Source: Solanum dulcamara
Lineage: Eukaryota > Streptophyta > Magnoliopsida > Solanales > Solanaceae
Direction of reading: 5' to 3'
Length of the DNA stretch: 64,000 nucleotides
NCBI RefSeq assembly: GCF_947179165.1
Contig: NC_077243.1
Coordinates: 34,794,001-34,858,000, forward strand
A model generated the notes under the pieces. It was given only the letters and a program-made list of their open reading frames with translations, ran no database searches and was not told the DNA's origin. Below, one piece after another: positions 35,589 through 47,957 of this stretch. Made by a program: the position numbers and the translations under genes. Within the stretch, counting starts at the first letter, position 1. The number at the start of each line of letters is the position of its first letter.

Positions 35589-38500
35589 TGTCATGCCCCG
35601 GGAGGGTACCCTAGACGTAACTGGCACTCAGAAACCATTTCTGGCTCCCAAGCGAACCACATAGCCTGATCACACATCCGTTCATTCATTCATTCAGCAG
35701 AAAATTTAAAAATAAAGAATAATTTAGCGGGCAACTCAAATCACCCATCCAACTCAAAGAATAAAGGCCATGGGCCGACAGATCAACTAAAATATTTGTC
35801 ATTTAAAAATAGTTTGACAAGAATAACTCAATCGACTCATCACTATCTAGTCTATGAAGCATCTATCACTACTATCTAATTGGTGCCAATGACATGTTCA
35901 TGGCTACCTCAAATCAAAATGAAAAGGACTAACTCAATGCAAGAATACACAGACGGTGTCCTCCGAATGTAGGGGAGGACTCACCAACACGCTGAGTGCG
36001 AATAGATCCCCAACGATGCTCCTAATGACGATCTCTTAAACCTGTCTCTGCATCATGAAACGATGCAGGTCCAAATGGACGTCAGTACGTGGAATGTACT
36101 GGTATGTAATATGGTAGAATGAAGCATACCTCAAGGAAGAATAGCAGCGGTCCAAATATCTCAAATTGAAAAGATGATAGAGACTCAACAAGGCATCATA
36201 AGTCTAAAGTAATAATACATTTTTAGACAAAGACCAATCATATACCATACGGTCCAATCCAATCATACACAATACAGTTCAATCAAATCATTTACAATTC
36301 GATCCCTTTCAATTATGTACACTCCGATTATATACACTCAACTCAACAATCAACTCAAAGGACTCAACTCGGTAAATATGCAAATTAAATTATGCAACGT
36401 TTTACAATTCAACTCAAATGACTCAACTCAATAAATATGTAGCAACTCACTCAAGTGTCCTAAGTCTAACAAGAAATAGTTTAGATAGGACTAGCTCATA
36501 AGCATAGAGCAACTCACTCAACTCAACTAACTCAGAGTACTATCAAGACCTAAATGGGAGTTTCTCTTAACCGATAACCAACACTTATGAGCCAGTGAAG
36601 GTACAACGAAACGATGTCGTTGCCACACCCGTTCATACTTGCCAGGGCATGAACGACAAACACTCATGGATCCAATCCAACCAGGTCCTATAATGTCAGG
36701 ACAAAAACTCTCGGGAAAGCATACGATTTTAACGATTCAATCCCCCCTACGTTTGGCAACACAGGTATTGGGTTCGAGTATGGACTATACTCTTGCCCAA
36801 TTTGGTGCTCGATACTCCTCCCATGACTCCATGCTCAAAAAAACTCCTCTAATCATCTCAAACAAGCCCTCACGGCTAGTTTCATGTGGAACATTGCCAC
36901 CTCATCAACTCGGTTCTTATTTCAACTCAATTAGGTCATAATGACGAGTCTAATTGGACCTTCTTTCAAATCGACTCCTCTCAAATCATCAAACTCTTCT
37001 CTTTAAAAATTTATACAATCTCAACTCAATGATTGCAGAAAATATTATGTACATAAAAATATAATTTCAACTCCTCAACTCAAACTCAAAATAGATACTT
37101 TAATGTAAAAATACTCAACTCATTTAAAGGCTCCTCATACTCAACTCATACTTAAACTCTTTTCAAAATCAAAGATAAAAATAATAATTCTTTAGACTCA
37201 AAATAGTGTATAAGTAGTTTATGCAAAAAGGTTCACAATTAATTTATTTAAAGCTCCTCCTCAAAAGATCATTTATTTTCAAAACATTCCTAAGACTCCA
37301 ATCAACTCAAATTATGCACATCACATACCCCAAACTCACATTAGACTCCAATCCACTTCATCACATAACATCCTCATCAATATACCTCTTCGTCAACCAT
37401 TCTACATATATTAAATAAGCACCATTCACATCATCACTCACATCATCACCAAAACATCATCATCATATATTATCATTTATATCATCATCAAACATTATCA
37501 TCACATCAGTATCAAGTATCATCATCACATCAATCATCAAACATCTACTCCAAAATCCTTATTTTTTTCCTATGTTCATTTTATAGAAGCGAAAGGGACA
37601 TTCTTAACTAATCAATTCATTCTTTTCATTCCCATCAATACATATATATACACACAACTATCCATCTCAACCTCAAGACATTTATGACAAGAAAACTCAT
37701 CTTGAGTTCATGTGAATGAAACATGGACCCATACTCTCAACAAAACTCAACCCAAGAATATCGTCAATACCTATAAATCTATATACAAAGATACATTTAT
37801 AGCCAAAAATATGAAAGATAACTATTTAGTGACTCAAGTCATTAAAAACATCAGTCAACTAATAGTACTTAAAAACATTTCATAGTTTAGGAAAACTTTC
37901 AAGAAAACCTTCTTAGAAGGTTCAACTCTTTCACAACTTCTATCCAACACATATATGGGCATATGGAAGAACTAAATCCATATTTTAGGTTAGCCTTACA
38001 TACCTTGTTTGAAGACTTTGAAGGAACTTGATGTTGGGTATTCAATGGAAGACTTGAATCCTTGAAACTCTTGAAGGCACCCTTTGGTGGAGATGGATTT
38101 GGAGAAGAAGAAGAAGAAGAGAGGGAAAATATTTAGGGCTTTTTAGAGAGAGAGAGGACCTGAAAATAATGGTCCAAAATGCTCAAAGATGGTGTATATA
38201 TAATTTGGAAAAAGTCCAAGTTGCCCCTCTTTCAAAAATCTGAAAATTTGGGCAAAAGTCTTGCTGGCGCGTCGCGCCACTGCAGCGCCAAGCCAAAATA
38301 GGCCTAAAACCCTGCACATCTAATAGTGGCGCGTCGCGCCAAGGATCAAACTACTGAGGCTGTTTTCTGGCGCTATAGTGGCGCGTCGCGCCACTGGGGC
38401 GCCAAGCCTATATTTCGCCCAGGCCTGAATATTCCTGCAGTGCTAGTTCGTAGTAAAATGGCCATAACTTTTGACTCCGAACTCCAAAAATTGCAATCTT

Positions 38501-38821
38501 GGTGGAGTTGGAAAGAAGACTCAAATACCTTTAATTTGGTAGGTCGTGGGCCACCCAGTTCATTAAATCCTAGGAGATATGGTCGTTTGAAGTTGACCTT
38601 TATACTAACTCGTCCAAAAACTTAATCGATTGGATTTTTATTTTTTTTTGGGCTCGACTTGGTGTTAGAGATTCCTTATGACCCCTAAACACATCTATCA
38701 CACTTCAAATACTTATGAATTAATCCTAAATCACATGTAGAATTAAAAGTCCTCCGGCCCGAGTCTACTCACACGTGAAGAAAGGTTTGATTCTTTGCGA
38801 AAGATTTTCCGGGGTGTCACA
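35589..38821 (-). repeat. 5' LTR of the young element
   Basis: 3233 bp, offset exactly 4889 bp from the 3' LTR. The three GGCGCGTCGCGCC palindromes are intact at 38266-38278, 38328-38340 and 38380-38392. The start is TGTCATGCCCC instead of TGTCACGCCCC. Confidence 0.95.
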
Positions 38822-38826
38822 GGTAG
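38822..38826. other. Target-site duplication, right copy (GGTAG)
   Basis: Identical to 30695-30699. Confidence 0.95.
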
Positions 38827-39672
38827 CATGGTACAAGCTATGTGTTCTAAAGAAATATGGCGTACTCAACATTTAAAGTAGAAAATGCTAGAATATGTCT
38901 TCTGTGGGAAAATTATTCTGGCAACTTGCTTTAAAGAAAGAATTACTATGGGTCAGATGGGTCCATGGGCTCTATTTGAAGAACTAACCTGATATCTGGA
39001 CACACCACCTTCCATTGGACTGCAGTTGGTACTGGAAGAGTTTGAATGCACTTAAAACTGATATGGTAACTTGGTATCTGAATGACCACTATTTGTTGAC
39101 TCCGAATGGTGCATCTCTGTGGGTAACAACTATGTTGCTCTGAAAGGCATGCTCACTAAAGCACTTGTTGCTGACTTGATGCAAATTATTAACTCAATGC
39201 ACATGGGCATATATTTTCTGATTGCAGTTGGACTAAAGAAGTAAAAGAAAACACTACTTTATGGACTGGTGTATCCATTCCTTAACAGGAAACTGGGAGC
39301 TGCTTGGAATGGATTAAACATAAGAGGTGGAGGCAATTCAACAAGGAAGTTGTTGCTGCAGTATGGGGGGCTACAATCTACCACATATGGCGTGCAAGGA
39401 GCTAGAAATTTTTTAGAAATGAAGTTGTACATAGAAGTTTTATAGTGTCGCAAATTAGGAAAGAAGTTATATAAAGAATAGCAGTAGTCCAGGGATCGAA
39501 AAAAGTTGTTAAATGTCTTTGATTCAACGTTTGTCTAATTAGTTTGGTTTTTGCTTAGAGGCCTGCTTAATCATATTACTCTTCCTAAAAGGTGGGTATG
39601 ATCATTAGGTCCTCCTTAGGTGTAACCATTTGGTTTGTCTATGAAAATATTTCATATTTATTGCCAAAAAAA
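38827..39672 (+). pseudogene. LINE ORF2 C-terminal part (zf-RVT-like) and 3' end
   Basis: Resumes the LINE after the LTR element: VAWYKLCVLKKYGVLNI, then KLFWQLALKKELLWVRWVHG, the zinc-binding RT-associated region of plant LINEs. Further on come VVAAVWGATIYHIWRARS and FRNEVVHRSFIVSQIRKEV, the usual C-terminus. Several stops. A seven-A run at 39666-39672 ends the element. Confidence 0.8.
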
Positions 39673-40304
39673 CTCTAGAAGTTTCACCTATAACCACATT
39701 TGTAGAATTAGCATCACTGAACTGAGAGGTGGCCATACATGAATAAAGAAGATCGCCATCAGATTTTATTTCCTATTGTCTTTGTTTTTCACACCTTTGA
39801 TTGCTAGTGTGCCACCGTGATAGGGAAGGTGTGAGAGATGGGACATTCAAGGGTGTTTGTGCATTTTTGGCATTTTGATATATTGATGCTTTTTCTTATT
39901 ACTAAGAATCGTCAAAACACTCATGTGTTTCACTTTGTAGGATAGGGTTACCATGTATATGTCATGAGTTATAGGAGAAAAAAAACATAGACCCTAACAA
40001 GCAATACATGCTTCCTTGAAATTGGACCTCAGAAAACAAAGTTAAACAAACATGTAACTAGACTCAAAAAGATTCAGTCGCAAAATATTGCAGACGTCTA
40101 TAATTGAGTTGCGAAAAGTTTTGAATAAGTTCCCATGATCGTGTACCGAACTTAATTGAGATTGAAAATCCCACGTTTGTCTATTATGAGATGACAATTT
40201 GTGAAGAGTATTAGCGTAATAGTTGCACAAAAGGTGCAGCTTCAAAATGATAGTACAAAATATATGACCCAACAAGGCAACAATTAAATGTTTTTCAACA
40301 ATCA
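39673..40304. other. Region downstream of the B3 gene remnant
   Basis: No gene supported. On the minus strand 39736-39674 reads MATSQFSDANSTNVVIGETS before running into the LINE tail. This could be a chance frame or the start of a coding exon cut by the LINE. The 87-codon minus frame at 40042-40305 is not recognised. Confidence 0.35.
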
Positions 40305-40641
40305 TTAATGATAAACTAGCATGGCTCCTTTTTCTTCATTCCCCTTGTAACTGTCAACTCCAAGTAGTTCTTTTGGCATCTTAATTACTTCTGGACTTTC
40401 AGACTTTACGTACATCAAATAGACGTCCCCGCTGATCTACAAGTTGAAAAAGACAACTATCTCCAGCATTCAAGCCATAAGCTTCAGTAACTTTTTTCCA
40501 TCCACATGTCAAAGCATCAAAACCTGATCTGCTATGATAAATGGTAGGCCAGATTCTTTTATCCGGTCCTCATAGATAAATAATCCATTCTCCCAGCTTT
40601 TCCCTTTCCAATAAATTTTTCCTCCAGTATTCTGGTAATTC
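40305..40641 (-). pseudogene. B3-domain (REM-like) gene, last exon, disrupted
   Basis: On the minus strand a GTGCAG acceptor (40647-40642) precedes ELPEYWRKNLLERE..GEWI, then GPDKRIWPTIYHSRSGFDAL, TCGWKKVTEAYGLNAGDSCL and FQLVDQR. This is the C-terminal half of a plant B3 DNA-binding domain (GW..F....L..GD.C.F). An in-frame TGA lies at 40572-40570. Near 40412 a one-base frame change is needed to continue into VKSESPEVIKMPKELLGVDS and a stop at 40307-40305. Probably the second B3 domain of the gene whose first B3 exon is at 55426-55899; that link is inferred from strand, order and family. Confidence 0.7.
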
Positions 40642-40795
40642 CTGCACAGGCATAAAGGAGGTCTAGATTCAATGAGACAAACAAGGAATACAGAAATCGG
40701 GAAACAAAGAGAATCTCAACCAAGTACAAGAAACTAAATGCAACGTAGAGCAGAAAGGAACTCAATAACAAAAATGTAGTGCAAGTTCAGGTGAT

Positions 40796-40800
40796 GAAAG
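40796..40800. other. Target-site duplication of the Copia element (GAAAG), left
   Basis: GAAAG before the 5' LTR; the identical GAAAG follows the 3' LTR at 54044-54048. Confidence 0.9.
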
Positions 40801-41292
40801 TGCAAGAAAGTCAAAAAGGGAGGTGCACATGCACCGTCCAAGAAGAAAACGCGTATTTTACGCGTTTCAAAAGTTGTCGACTCCTTTAACAATTTTTGAC
40901 AAGAAAACGCGTATTTTATACGAAAATGCGTATTTTATGCATTTTTAGTTTCCAATAAATAGAAGGTCTCTTTCCCTCATTTAGATCATTCCACAAAAAT
41001 ACAATCCAAAAGAGTAAGAACACAAAGAGAATTATACACCAAAATAAATATTGTAGTTCTGAGTGTCCTCTTTAGTGAGTTATTTCTTTTACAAGAGAAA
41101 ATTATTTATTGTTGTTTTCTCCTTGTATTTGAGAACAGTGTACTCCATATTATAATAGTAAAATCCTTCTATCCCGTGGTTTTTTTCCTCTATCTTTTTG
41201 AGGGGTTTTCACGTAAAATTTTTGTGTCCAATTTATTTTCATTATTTATTATCATATCAAACTTTAGTTGTGGTGCTTCCTCCCCCTTAACA
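40801..41292 (+). repeat. Copia 5' LTR with ACGCGT boxes
   Basis: TGCAAGAAAG...CTTAACA. Three ACGCGT sites (40849-40854, 40860-40865, 40907-40912) lie about 40-110 bp upstream of a TATA-like CAATAAATAGAAGG (about 40953-40966). ACGCGT fits the CGCG-box consensus bound by plant CAMTA factors; binding here is inference. In this LTR the TATA core has become AATAAATA. Confidence 0.85.
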
Positions 41293-41293
41293 G

Positions 41294-41307
41294 TGGTATC
41301 AGAACCC
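41294..41307 (+). other. Copia primer-binding site (tRNA-Met)
   Basis: TGGTATCAGAACCC starts one base after the 5' LTR; 10 of the first 11 bases match the initiator-Met site TGGTATCAGAGC. Confidence 0.9.
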
Positions 41308-41469
41308 TTGGTTGTTTTATCTGTTTTATGCGAAGGTACTATCTGTGAATAGTAAAATTTGGTGAAAAGTATTATTCACATGAATAGTAAATTCAATGAC
41401 GGTACAGTTTGTCATGATTATTTGCAAAAATATTCAGAAATAATTTAGAAGGGTGTGAAGCAAATAACA

Positions 41470-41748
41470 ATGTCGAGTACAATAAAGTTTGACGTTGAAA
41501 AATTCAATGGGACTAATTTCTCATTGTGAAAATTAAAAATAAGAGCGATATCGAGAAAAGATAATTGCTTAGTTGCAATTGAAGGCAAACTCACAGACTT
41601 TACTGATGAAAGCAAGTGGAACGACATAGACAGCAATGAAGTTGTTGATCGACGCTTGACACTAGCTAATGAAGTATTATCTACTATGGCTGAAAAACGG
41701 ACGATGAAGGAAATATGGATACTCTTACGGGATTGTACGAGGCCAAGT
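41470..41748 (+). pseudogene. Copia gag N-terminus
   Basis: ATG at 41470 gives MSSTIKFDVEKFNGTNFSL, then a TGA (41527-41529) where the family has Trp, then KLKIRAI, DNCLVAIEGKLTDFTDESKW and LANEVLSTMAEKRTMKEIW. This is the UBN2/retrotran_gag region of plant copia elements. The frame is cut at 41748 by the inserted LTR, and the rest of gag and the protease are missing. Confidence 0.85.
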
Positions 41749-44315
41749 GTCACGCCCCGAGAGGGTACCTTAGACGTGATCGGCACTCGAGGACCATTGT
41801 TGGTCCCCAAGCGAATCACTTGGTCCATTCACCCATCCGTTCAATATCAATCAACTAGCGGAAAGTTTAAAATAAAGAAATAATTTGACGGGCAATCCAA
41901 ATCAACGATCTAACTCAAGAAAGAAAGGCCATGAGCCAACAAATCAAACTCCAATATTCGTCATTAAAATAGTTTGACAAGAATAATTCAAGGAAAGAAA
42001 ATACTCAATCGATCCATCACTATCTAGTCTATGAAGTCTCTATCACTACTATCTAATTGGTGCCAATGACATGTTCATGGCTACCTCAAATCAAAATGAA
42101 AAGGGCTAAACTCAACGCAAGAATAACATAAGTGGTGTCCTCCGAATGTAGGGGAGGACTCACCAATAAGCTGAGTGTAAATGAATCCTCAATGGTGCTC
42201 CTATTGACGATCTCTTAAACCTGTCTCTGCATCATAAAACGATGCAGGTCCAAATGGACGTCAGTACATGGAATGAACGGGTATGTAATATGACATAATG
42301 AAACATACCTCAAGGAAGAATAACGTTGGTTCAAATATCTCAAGACCAGAAAGATAAAAGAGACTCAATCAAAGTGTCATAAGTCTAAAGTGAGAATACA
42401 TTTTAGACAAAGACCAATCATATATCATACAATCCAATCCAATCCAATCATGTACAATACAGTTCAATCAAATCATTTACAATTTGATCTCATCCAATCA
42501 TGTACAATCTGATCCAATCCAATCATATCACGTATCCAATCCAATCCAATCATATGCAATCAATTCAACAATCAATTCAAAGGACTCAATTAAATAAATA
42601 TGCAAATTAGAACTTAGAAATATTACACAATCCAACTCAATCATCAAACAATCTCAATCAAACCAATCATATCATGTACAATCCACTCAATTTGGGAGTT
42701 TATCTAACCGACAACAATTCCACCACCTATAAGTAGGTGATGCACAACGAGCCACGTCGTTGCAACGTCTGTTCATACTTGCCAGGGTATGAACGAATCA
42801 ACCAATCATGGATACGTTAATCAATCAAATCCTATTATTTTAGGACAATAAAATAGGGAAAAATCTGACACGGTACAATCCCTTCCTACGTTGGCGGCGA
42901 AGTTTATGGGATTCGACTATGGAATATACTCTTACCCAATTCGATGCTCAATACTCCTCTCAAGACTCAATACGCACATATCTATCAAGTGAGTAAAATA
43001 TTCAAAATACTCATTTAGTCTCTTAGGACTTAATTTCAAATCAACTCATTTAGTCTCATTGGACTCTTTTCAAAACTCAATCAATTTTGGCCTCATTGGA
43101 CCTTCTTTCACAATCGACTCATCTCAATCATCAAACTCTTCTCTTTAAATTTGATACCATCTCAACTCAATGGATGTAAAAAATATTGCATGCATTTAGA
43201 ACATAATTTCAACTCCTCAACTCAAACTCAAAATAACCATTTTTATATAAAAATACTTAACTCGTTTATACTCAAAATACTCATGTTCAAAAATAATTAA
43301 AAGACTTCTCAAATTCAACTCATGCTTAAACTATTTTTAAATCATAGATGAAAATACTCATTCTTTAAACTCAAAAATAGTGTATAAATAGTTTATGCAA
43401 AATGTTCACAAATCATTTATTTAAAACTCCTTCTCAAAAGATCATTTATTTTCAAAATATTCATAAGACTCCAATCAAATCAAATTATGTAAATCACATA
43501 TCACATAATCACATTAGACTCCAATCCACTTCACCTCGAACATCATCATCCAACATCATCATTCATAACTATTCCAATTCATTCTTTTCATTCCAATCAA
43601 TACATATACACAAACCATCCATCTCAAACTCAAGACAAATTATGACCAAAAAGAAATCTCATCTTGGGTTCATATGAATGAATACATGAATCCATACTCT
43701 CAACTAAACTCAATTCAAGAACACCATCAATACATATAAATTCATATACAAAAATTCATTTGTAGTTAATAATATGAAAGATAACTATTCAAGATTTTAA
43801 GTCATGAAAATCGCCAATCAATTTCTAGTACATAAAAATATTCTAGAATTTAGAAAAATTTCAAGAAAAATCTTCATAAAAGGTTCAAATCTTTCACAAC
43901 TTCTACCTAACACATCTATGGGCAAATGGAAGAACTCAATCCATATTTTAGGTTAGTCTTACATACCTTAGAGTAGATTTTGAAGAAACCTTGTTGTTGA
44001 GTCTTCAATGAGAAGCTTGAATCCTTGAATTTTTTAGGGCAAATCTTGTTGGAGATGATTTGAGAGAAGAAGGTGAAGGTTAGGGTTTCTTTGGAGGTGA
44101 GGAGGCTGGAAAAATGAGACTAAAACGTCCCAAGTGAGGGTATATATAATTAGGGGAAAAGTTCAAGTAGCCCCTCTTCAAAAATCTGGAAAACTGGGCA
44201 AAAATCTTGCTGGCGCTATAGTAGCGCGTTGCGCCACTGCAGCGCCAAGACAAAATAGGCTTAAAACCCTGCACATCTAATAGTGGCGCATCGCGCCAGG
44301 GATCAAACTACTGAT
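41749..44315 (-). mobile_element. Truncated LTR related to the 30700-38821 family
   Basis: Starts TGTCACGCCCCGAGAGGGTACC inside Copia gag and follows the 30700 LTR block by block, including the GGCGC(A/G)TCGCGCC motifs near 44225 and 44285, but with many differences. Homology stops at about 44315, inside the region matching 33466 of the younger LTR. The last ~470 bp of the LTR, any interior and the second LTR are lost together with Copia protease sequence. A single deletion spanning both elements is the simplest explanation. The 91-codon frame inside is not supported. Confidence 0.85.
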
Positions 44316-44820
44316 GTCTGGAAAGCCCTGGTGGAGTCCCTAAGAGTGAAATATTTTGTGTCATTTATCGACAATTACTCCAGGAGAAGTTGGGTGTATC
44401 CAATCAAGAGAAAGACAGATTTTGTTTTGATTTTCAAAGAGTTCAAAGCGCGGGTGGAACTTCAATCTGAGAAAAAGATCAAGTGTTTGAGGACAGTAAT
44501 GGAGGAGAATACACTGGTGATGAATTTGATAATTTCTGTAAATAAGAGATATTAAAAGGCAGTTCACAGTGGCATATACTCCACAACAAAATGGAGTAGC
44601 AGAGCGGATGAACAGAACCTTGTTGGAACTGACAAGAGCTATGTTGGAAACTACAAGATTGGAAAAATTATTCTGGGAAGGAGCATTCAAAATCACCTGT
44701 TATGTGATCAATCTGTCACCATCAACCACAATTGATCTGAAAATGCCAATAGAGATGTGGACAGTAAAACCAGCTGATTATTCTTGATTGCATATATTTG
44801 GAAGTCATACTTATGTTATG
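44316..44820 (+). pseudogene. Copia integrase remnant
   Basis: Reads DVWKALVESLRVKYFVSFID, then NYSRRSWVYPIKRKTDF and LQSEKKIKCLRT. The DNGGEY box is destroyed by a one-base loss near 44500; in the next frame NGGEYTGDEFDNF is readable. From 44569 AYTPQQNGVAERMNRTLLEL (the third acidic position, E in VAERMN, kept) and FWEGAFKITCYVINLSPSTT follow. This is the rve core that inserts cDNA. Inactive. Confidence 0.9.
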
Positions 44821-45371
44821 TACAACACCTAAGAAAAATCAAAGTTGAATCCAAATTCCAGGAAATACATTTTCTTAGGGTATGCTGATGGAGTCAAGGG
44901 GTATCGCTTGTGGGATCCCACTGCCCGCAAGGTGGTAATCAACAGGGATGTTGTATTTGTTGAAAAAAAAATACATGCAAAAGAAGGTATCACTTTGAAA
45001 GAAAAATCAGAGACTACTACTGTTGAAATCGAAGAAATAGAAGAAGTTTTAGTTTTTTCTAAAGCAGCACCAGAGCACGAAAAACAAGAGTAGGCAGAGA
45101 TCGAAACTCCACAAGTTCGATGGTCAATTAGGGACAGAAGAGAACCAACTTGGCACTCAGATTATTCTATGGAGGGCAATGTTGCATACTATCTATTAAC
45201 AGAGGATGGAGAGACTTCAACATTTCACGAGGGTTTGAAAGGTCAAGAATCATCTCTGTGGATGGCAGTAATGCGAGAACAAATTAAAGCTTTTCATAAA
45301 AATAAAATATGGGATCTTGTTCAATTAACACAAGGAAGGAATTCCATTAGAAACAAATGGGTCTACAAGAT
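44821..45371 (+). pseudogene. Copia IN-RT linker and start of RT
   Basis: NPNSRKYIFLGYADGVKGYR and LWDPTARKVVINRDVVFVE form the conserved segment after integrase. An acidic linker with one stop (45091-45093) follows. The RT start includes SSLWMAVMREQIKAFHKNKI, WDLV and RNKWVYKI. The frame is cut at 45371 by the LTR element and continues at 52077. Confidence 0.85.
45367..45371. other. Target-site duplication (AAGAT), left
   Basis: AAGAT before the LTR at 45372; identical AAGAT at 52077-52081 after it. Confidence 0.92.
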
Positions 45372-47957
45372 TGTCATACCCTGATCTTAATAGGATGTGA
45401 TGGGCACCCGACCCTATACTCGGAGCCGAGCGAACCAGCTACCTCGTATTACATACTTAATTTCTTTAGACTTGTACATCAAAAAGAAATGAAAAACATA
45501 GCTAAGCTTTGTGAATCTTGCTTTTCAAAATCCATCATCCCATAAAACTCGTGACATATGATATAATAACATATTGGCTGGTGACGCCGCTTACAAGATG
45601 ACACTCTATACCCACGACTCTGTCTGCAAAGTCTCTAACTTCGAACGAAACACCATAGCGCATATACTCTGACTCAGTATCACTCCAGGAATAAGTGGAG
45701 TTGCTAACCCCGCTGGAACATCTTATATAATAGCTTCTACTCGTCTGGATATACCTGCGCGGCATGAAACGCAGCACCTGGAGAAAAGAGGGTCAGTATG
45801 AGTAATGTGTCGAGTATGTAAGACATAAAAATCAACACAATAAAGAATGTAAGGTATGAACAACCATATCATAGAATCATAGAACATATAGTGAGATAAG
45901 AGAGTAACCTGTACATATGAGTGCCTTTTAGGCCGGATGCCATACATGCTTGTCTTTTTCTTTAAAAATATTTCTTTTTCATATACAGAGAAAATAGAAC
46001 CTGTCATATCGCCCACATATATCCCGCATCCGGGCATCCTGCGTTCGGGATGAAAATTATGCTAACTGACCAGGTGGCAATGTGTCTATAATGCAACATA
46101 TGGACCTTCCCCATATCCCCCATATACATATACATAAAGACAGCATGCATGAGAGCCCAACGAAAGCCATGTATCTATCGGAGTGATAGAAGGTCGGTAA
46201 CCTCCGATTGTATTATGGACTAACCATGGTCGCTTTGTCTCACATGGAAGGAACAATTGCTATAAGATGAGACTATTATTCAAAAATCAAGACCAGAGTC
46301 ATATCAATCACCTTTCAGACATGAAGCCGTTCTTATCATAGCCATCATAGACATATTCTCATTCTCGACATCATCAATGTCGTTGTAAAACATATCCATC
46401 GTTATTGCCATAAAAGCCTGTAATACTGTAAACCTTTATTTTGGGAAACTATAGACATTTTGGAAAACATTGACGGGTTATAGGAAAAGTAGTCATTTCC
46501 TTGGGACCATTCACACCTAGCTTTTGAAAACAAAGAAAATATGGAAGCACTTATGAAACCATAACATCGGGATCATGCCTTGAAAGAAAAGGGTAAGCCT
46601 CACATACCTTGTCCGCTTTCTTAGTCAATTCCACTTAACTCTTGGCCTTCCCAAAAATCTATAACAATGTTAACGAATGCAAACATTAGTTGTAGATATC
46701 CAAGATTCTCATCCTAAACTAACATTTTGTCTATCGAAATTTCGGCAGAAATTCCCCTGTAAATACACCATCCCCAAGATTTCAACTCGGTCACAATATC
46801 AAAAACCATCCAACAACAACAACCAGAAGCACATATACTATTAAATCACTTCAATATTCCACAATACAACTCCAAACAACTAGCTCAAAATTAACGATAC
46901 CAAAATAGAGTTTTTAACCTTTATTTCGTAAAATATTTAACCATACCAAACAGGGGGTCGTGTGGCTGAAACCAGTAGCACCCACACCCTTTTTAAAAAA
47001 ATTTAAAGCCCTGCAACATGCAACCCTATCAGCTGCAACCGCAGCACCACAACGACAACACACTACGCGACTTCGATTTAACTACTACAACTTTCATTTA
47101 GTTGTTTCTAATGTCAAGCATCCTTATATATTTTTTCCACTTCCCGCATAATTTAGTACATTTAACATACCCCATAACAACCTCATAAACTTCAATTGAA
47201 AGAGAAAACCTTACCTTGCTCAAAATTTACCAAAACTTACCTCGGAAGCTCCCGTAGCACGACTAAAATTTTGGGGCTGTTTGGTAATGTTTTGGGCTTC
47301 TCCAAACCATAAATTTACATTAACAATACCTTCATAACATCATGGTATACCCTAGATAATTAATTCATAGAACGAAATCGAAAAACTTACCTCTTTTCTT
47401 CTCCAAATCTGTAGGTCTTTCTCTCTTTCTCTCTAGTTTCTTCTCTTTTTTCTTTCTCTAGAACTCTCTTGAATTAAAAAGATGACCTATCATATATATA
47501 TATATTCCACCATTTATCCATATTTATAATTAAGGCCCTCAATTAACAATATAGACACATGACCCCCTTCTCTATTTTTCTAAAACTTTCTTTAAAAAAA
47601 TAAAAATAAAGATGATTTAATTGTCTTGCCATGTACACTTTGATTCATATATATTCATCACATGGACATAAAAGTGTGCACCCCTACATGAATTTTCTTA
47701 AACACTTTGGTCTTTCAAGAACATTCTTGAACACTTTGTGAAATTCACGTTTCACCCCTAGCCTTCCACAATACTATCATAGGCCACTTTGCGAATTTTT
47801 CTTTTTGCCCTTTGCCTTTCCCTAATTTCTACACTATTAATGTTCATAAATAATATTCATAACCAACTTGTATATTAAAATAAGTTTTGGAAGATGGTCA
47901 TTCCCTTCACTTTAGCTACTTTAAAATATCCAACTGTATAAAATACGGGATATAACA
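45372..47957 (-). repeat. 3' LTR of the second non-autonomous element
   Basis: TGTCATACCCTGATC...GGATATAACA. Contains a (TA)n stretch around 47493-47506 that on the minus strand may serve as TATA box, followed by a pyrimidine/purine run (47404-47470). Confidence 0.9.

Larger units (their letters stand above)
30700..38821 (-). mobile_element. Young non-autonomous LTR element (LARD-like), 8122 bp
   Basis: Two direct LTRs of 3233 bp each (30700-33932 and 35589-38821) flank a 1656-bp internal region. The element has a perfect 5-bp target duplication GGTAG and TG...CA ends. The PBS (35570-35581) and polypurine tract (33933-33948) place it on the minus strand. No gag or pol motif occurs, and the longest internal frames are below 75 codons. 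It would therefore depend on proteins from another element. Aligned by eye, the LTRs show about 26 substitutions and no indel (~0.8%), mostly transitions, so the insertion is recent. Long LTRs with a short non-coding interior fit a large retrotransposon derivative. Confidence 0.95.
27835..39672 (+). mobile_element. L1-type LINE interrupted by an LTR element
   Basis: Plus-strand non-LTR retrotransposon: ORF1 C-terminus, then ORF2 with endonuclease, RT and zf-RVT-like regions. It is split at 30699/38822 by the element 30700-38821. The 3' end is a short A7 run at 39666-39672. The 5' part is missing or joined to the LTR at 27834. Frameshifts and an RT deletion make it inactive. No target-site duplication was identified. 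Confidence 0.85.

Noticed and set aside
45535..46037. Overlapping 80- and 104-codon minus-strand frames, also present near 49822-50148
   Set aside because: LTR sequence of the nested element; reading frames differ between the LTRs because of indels.
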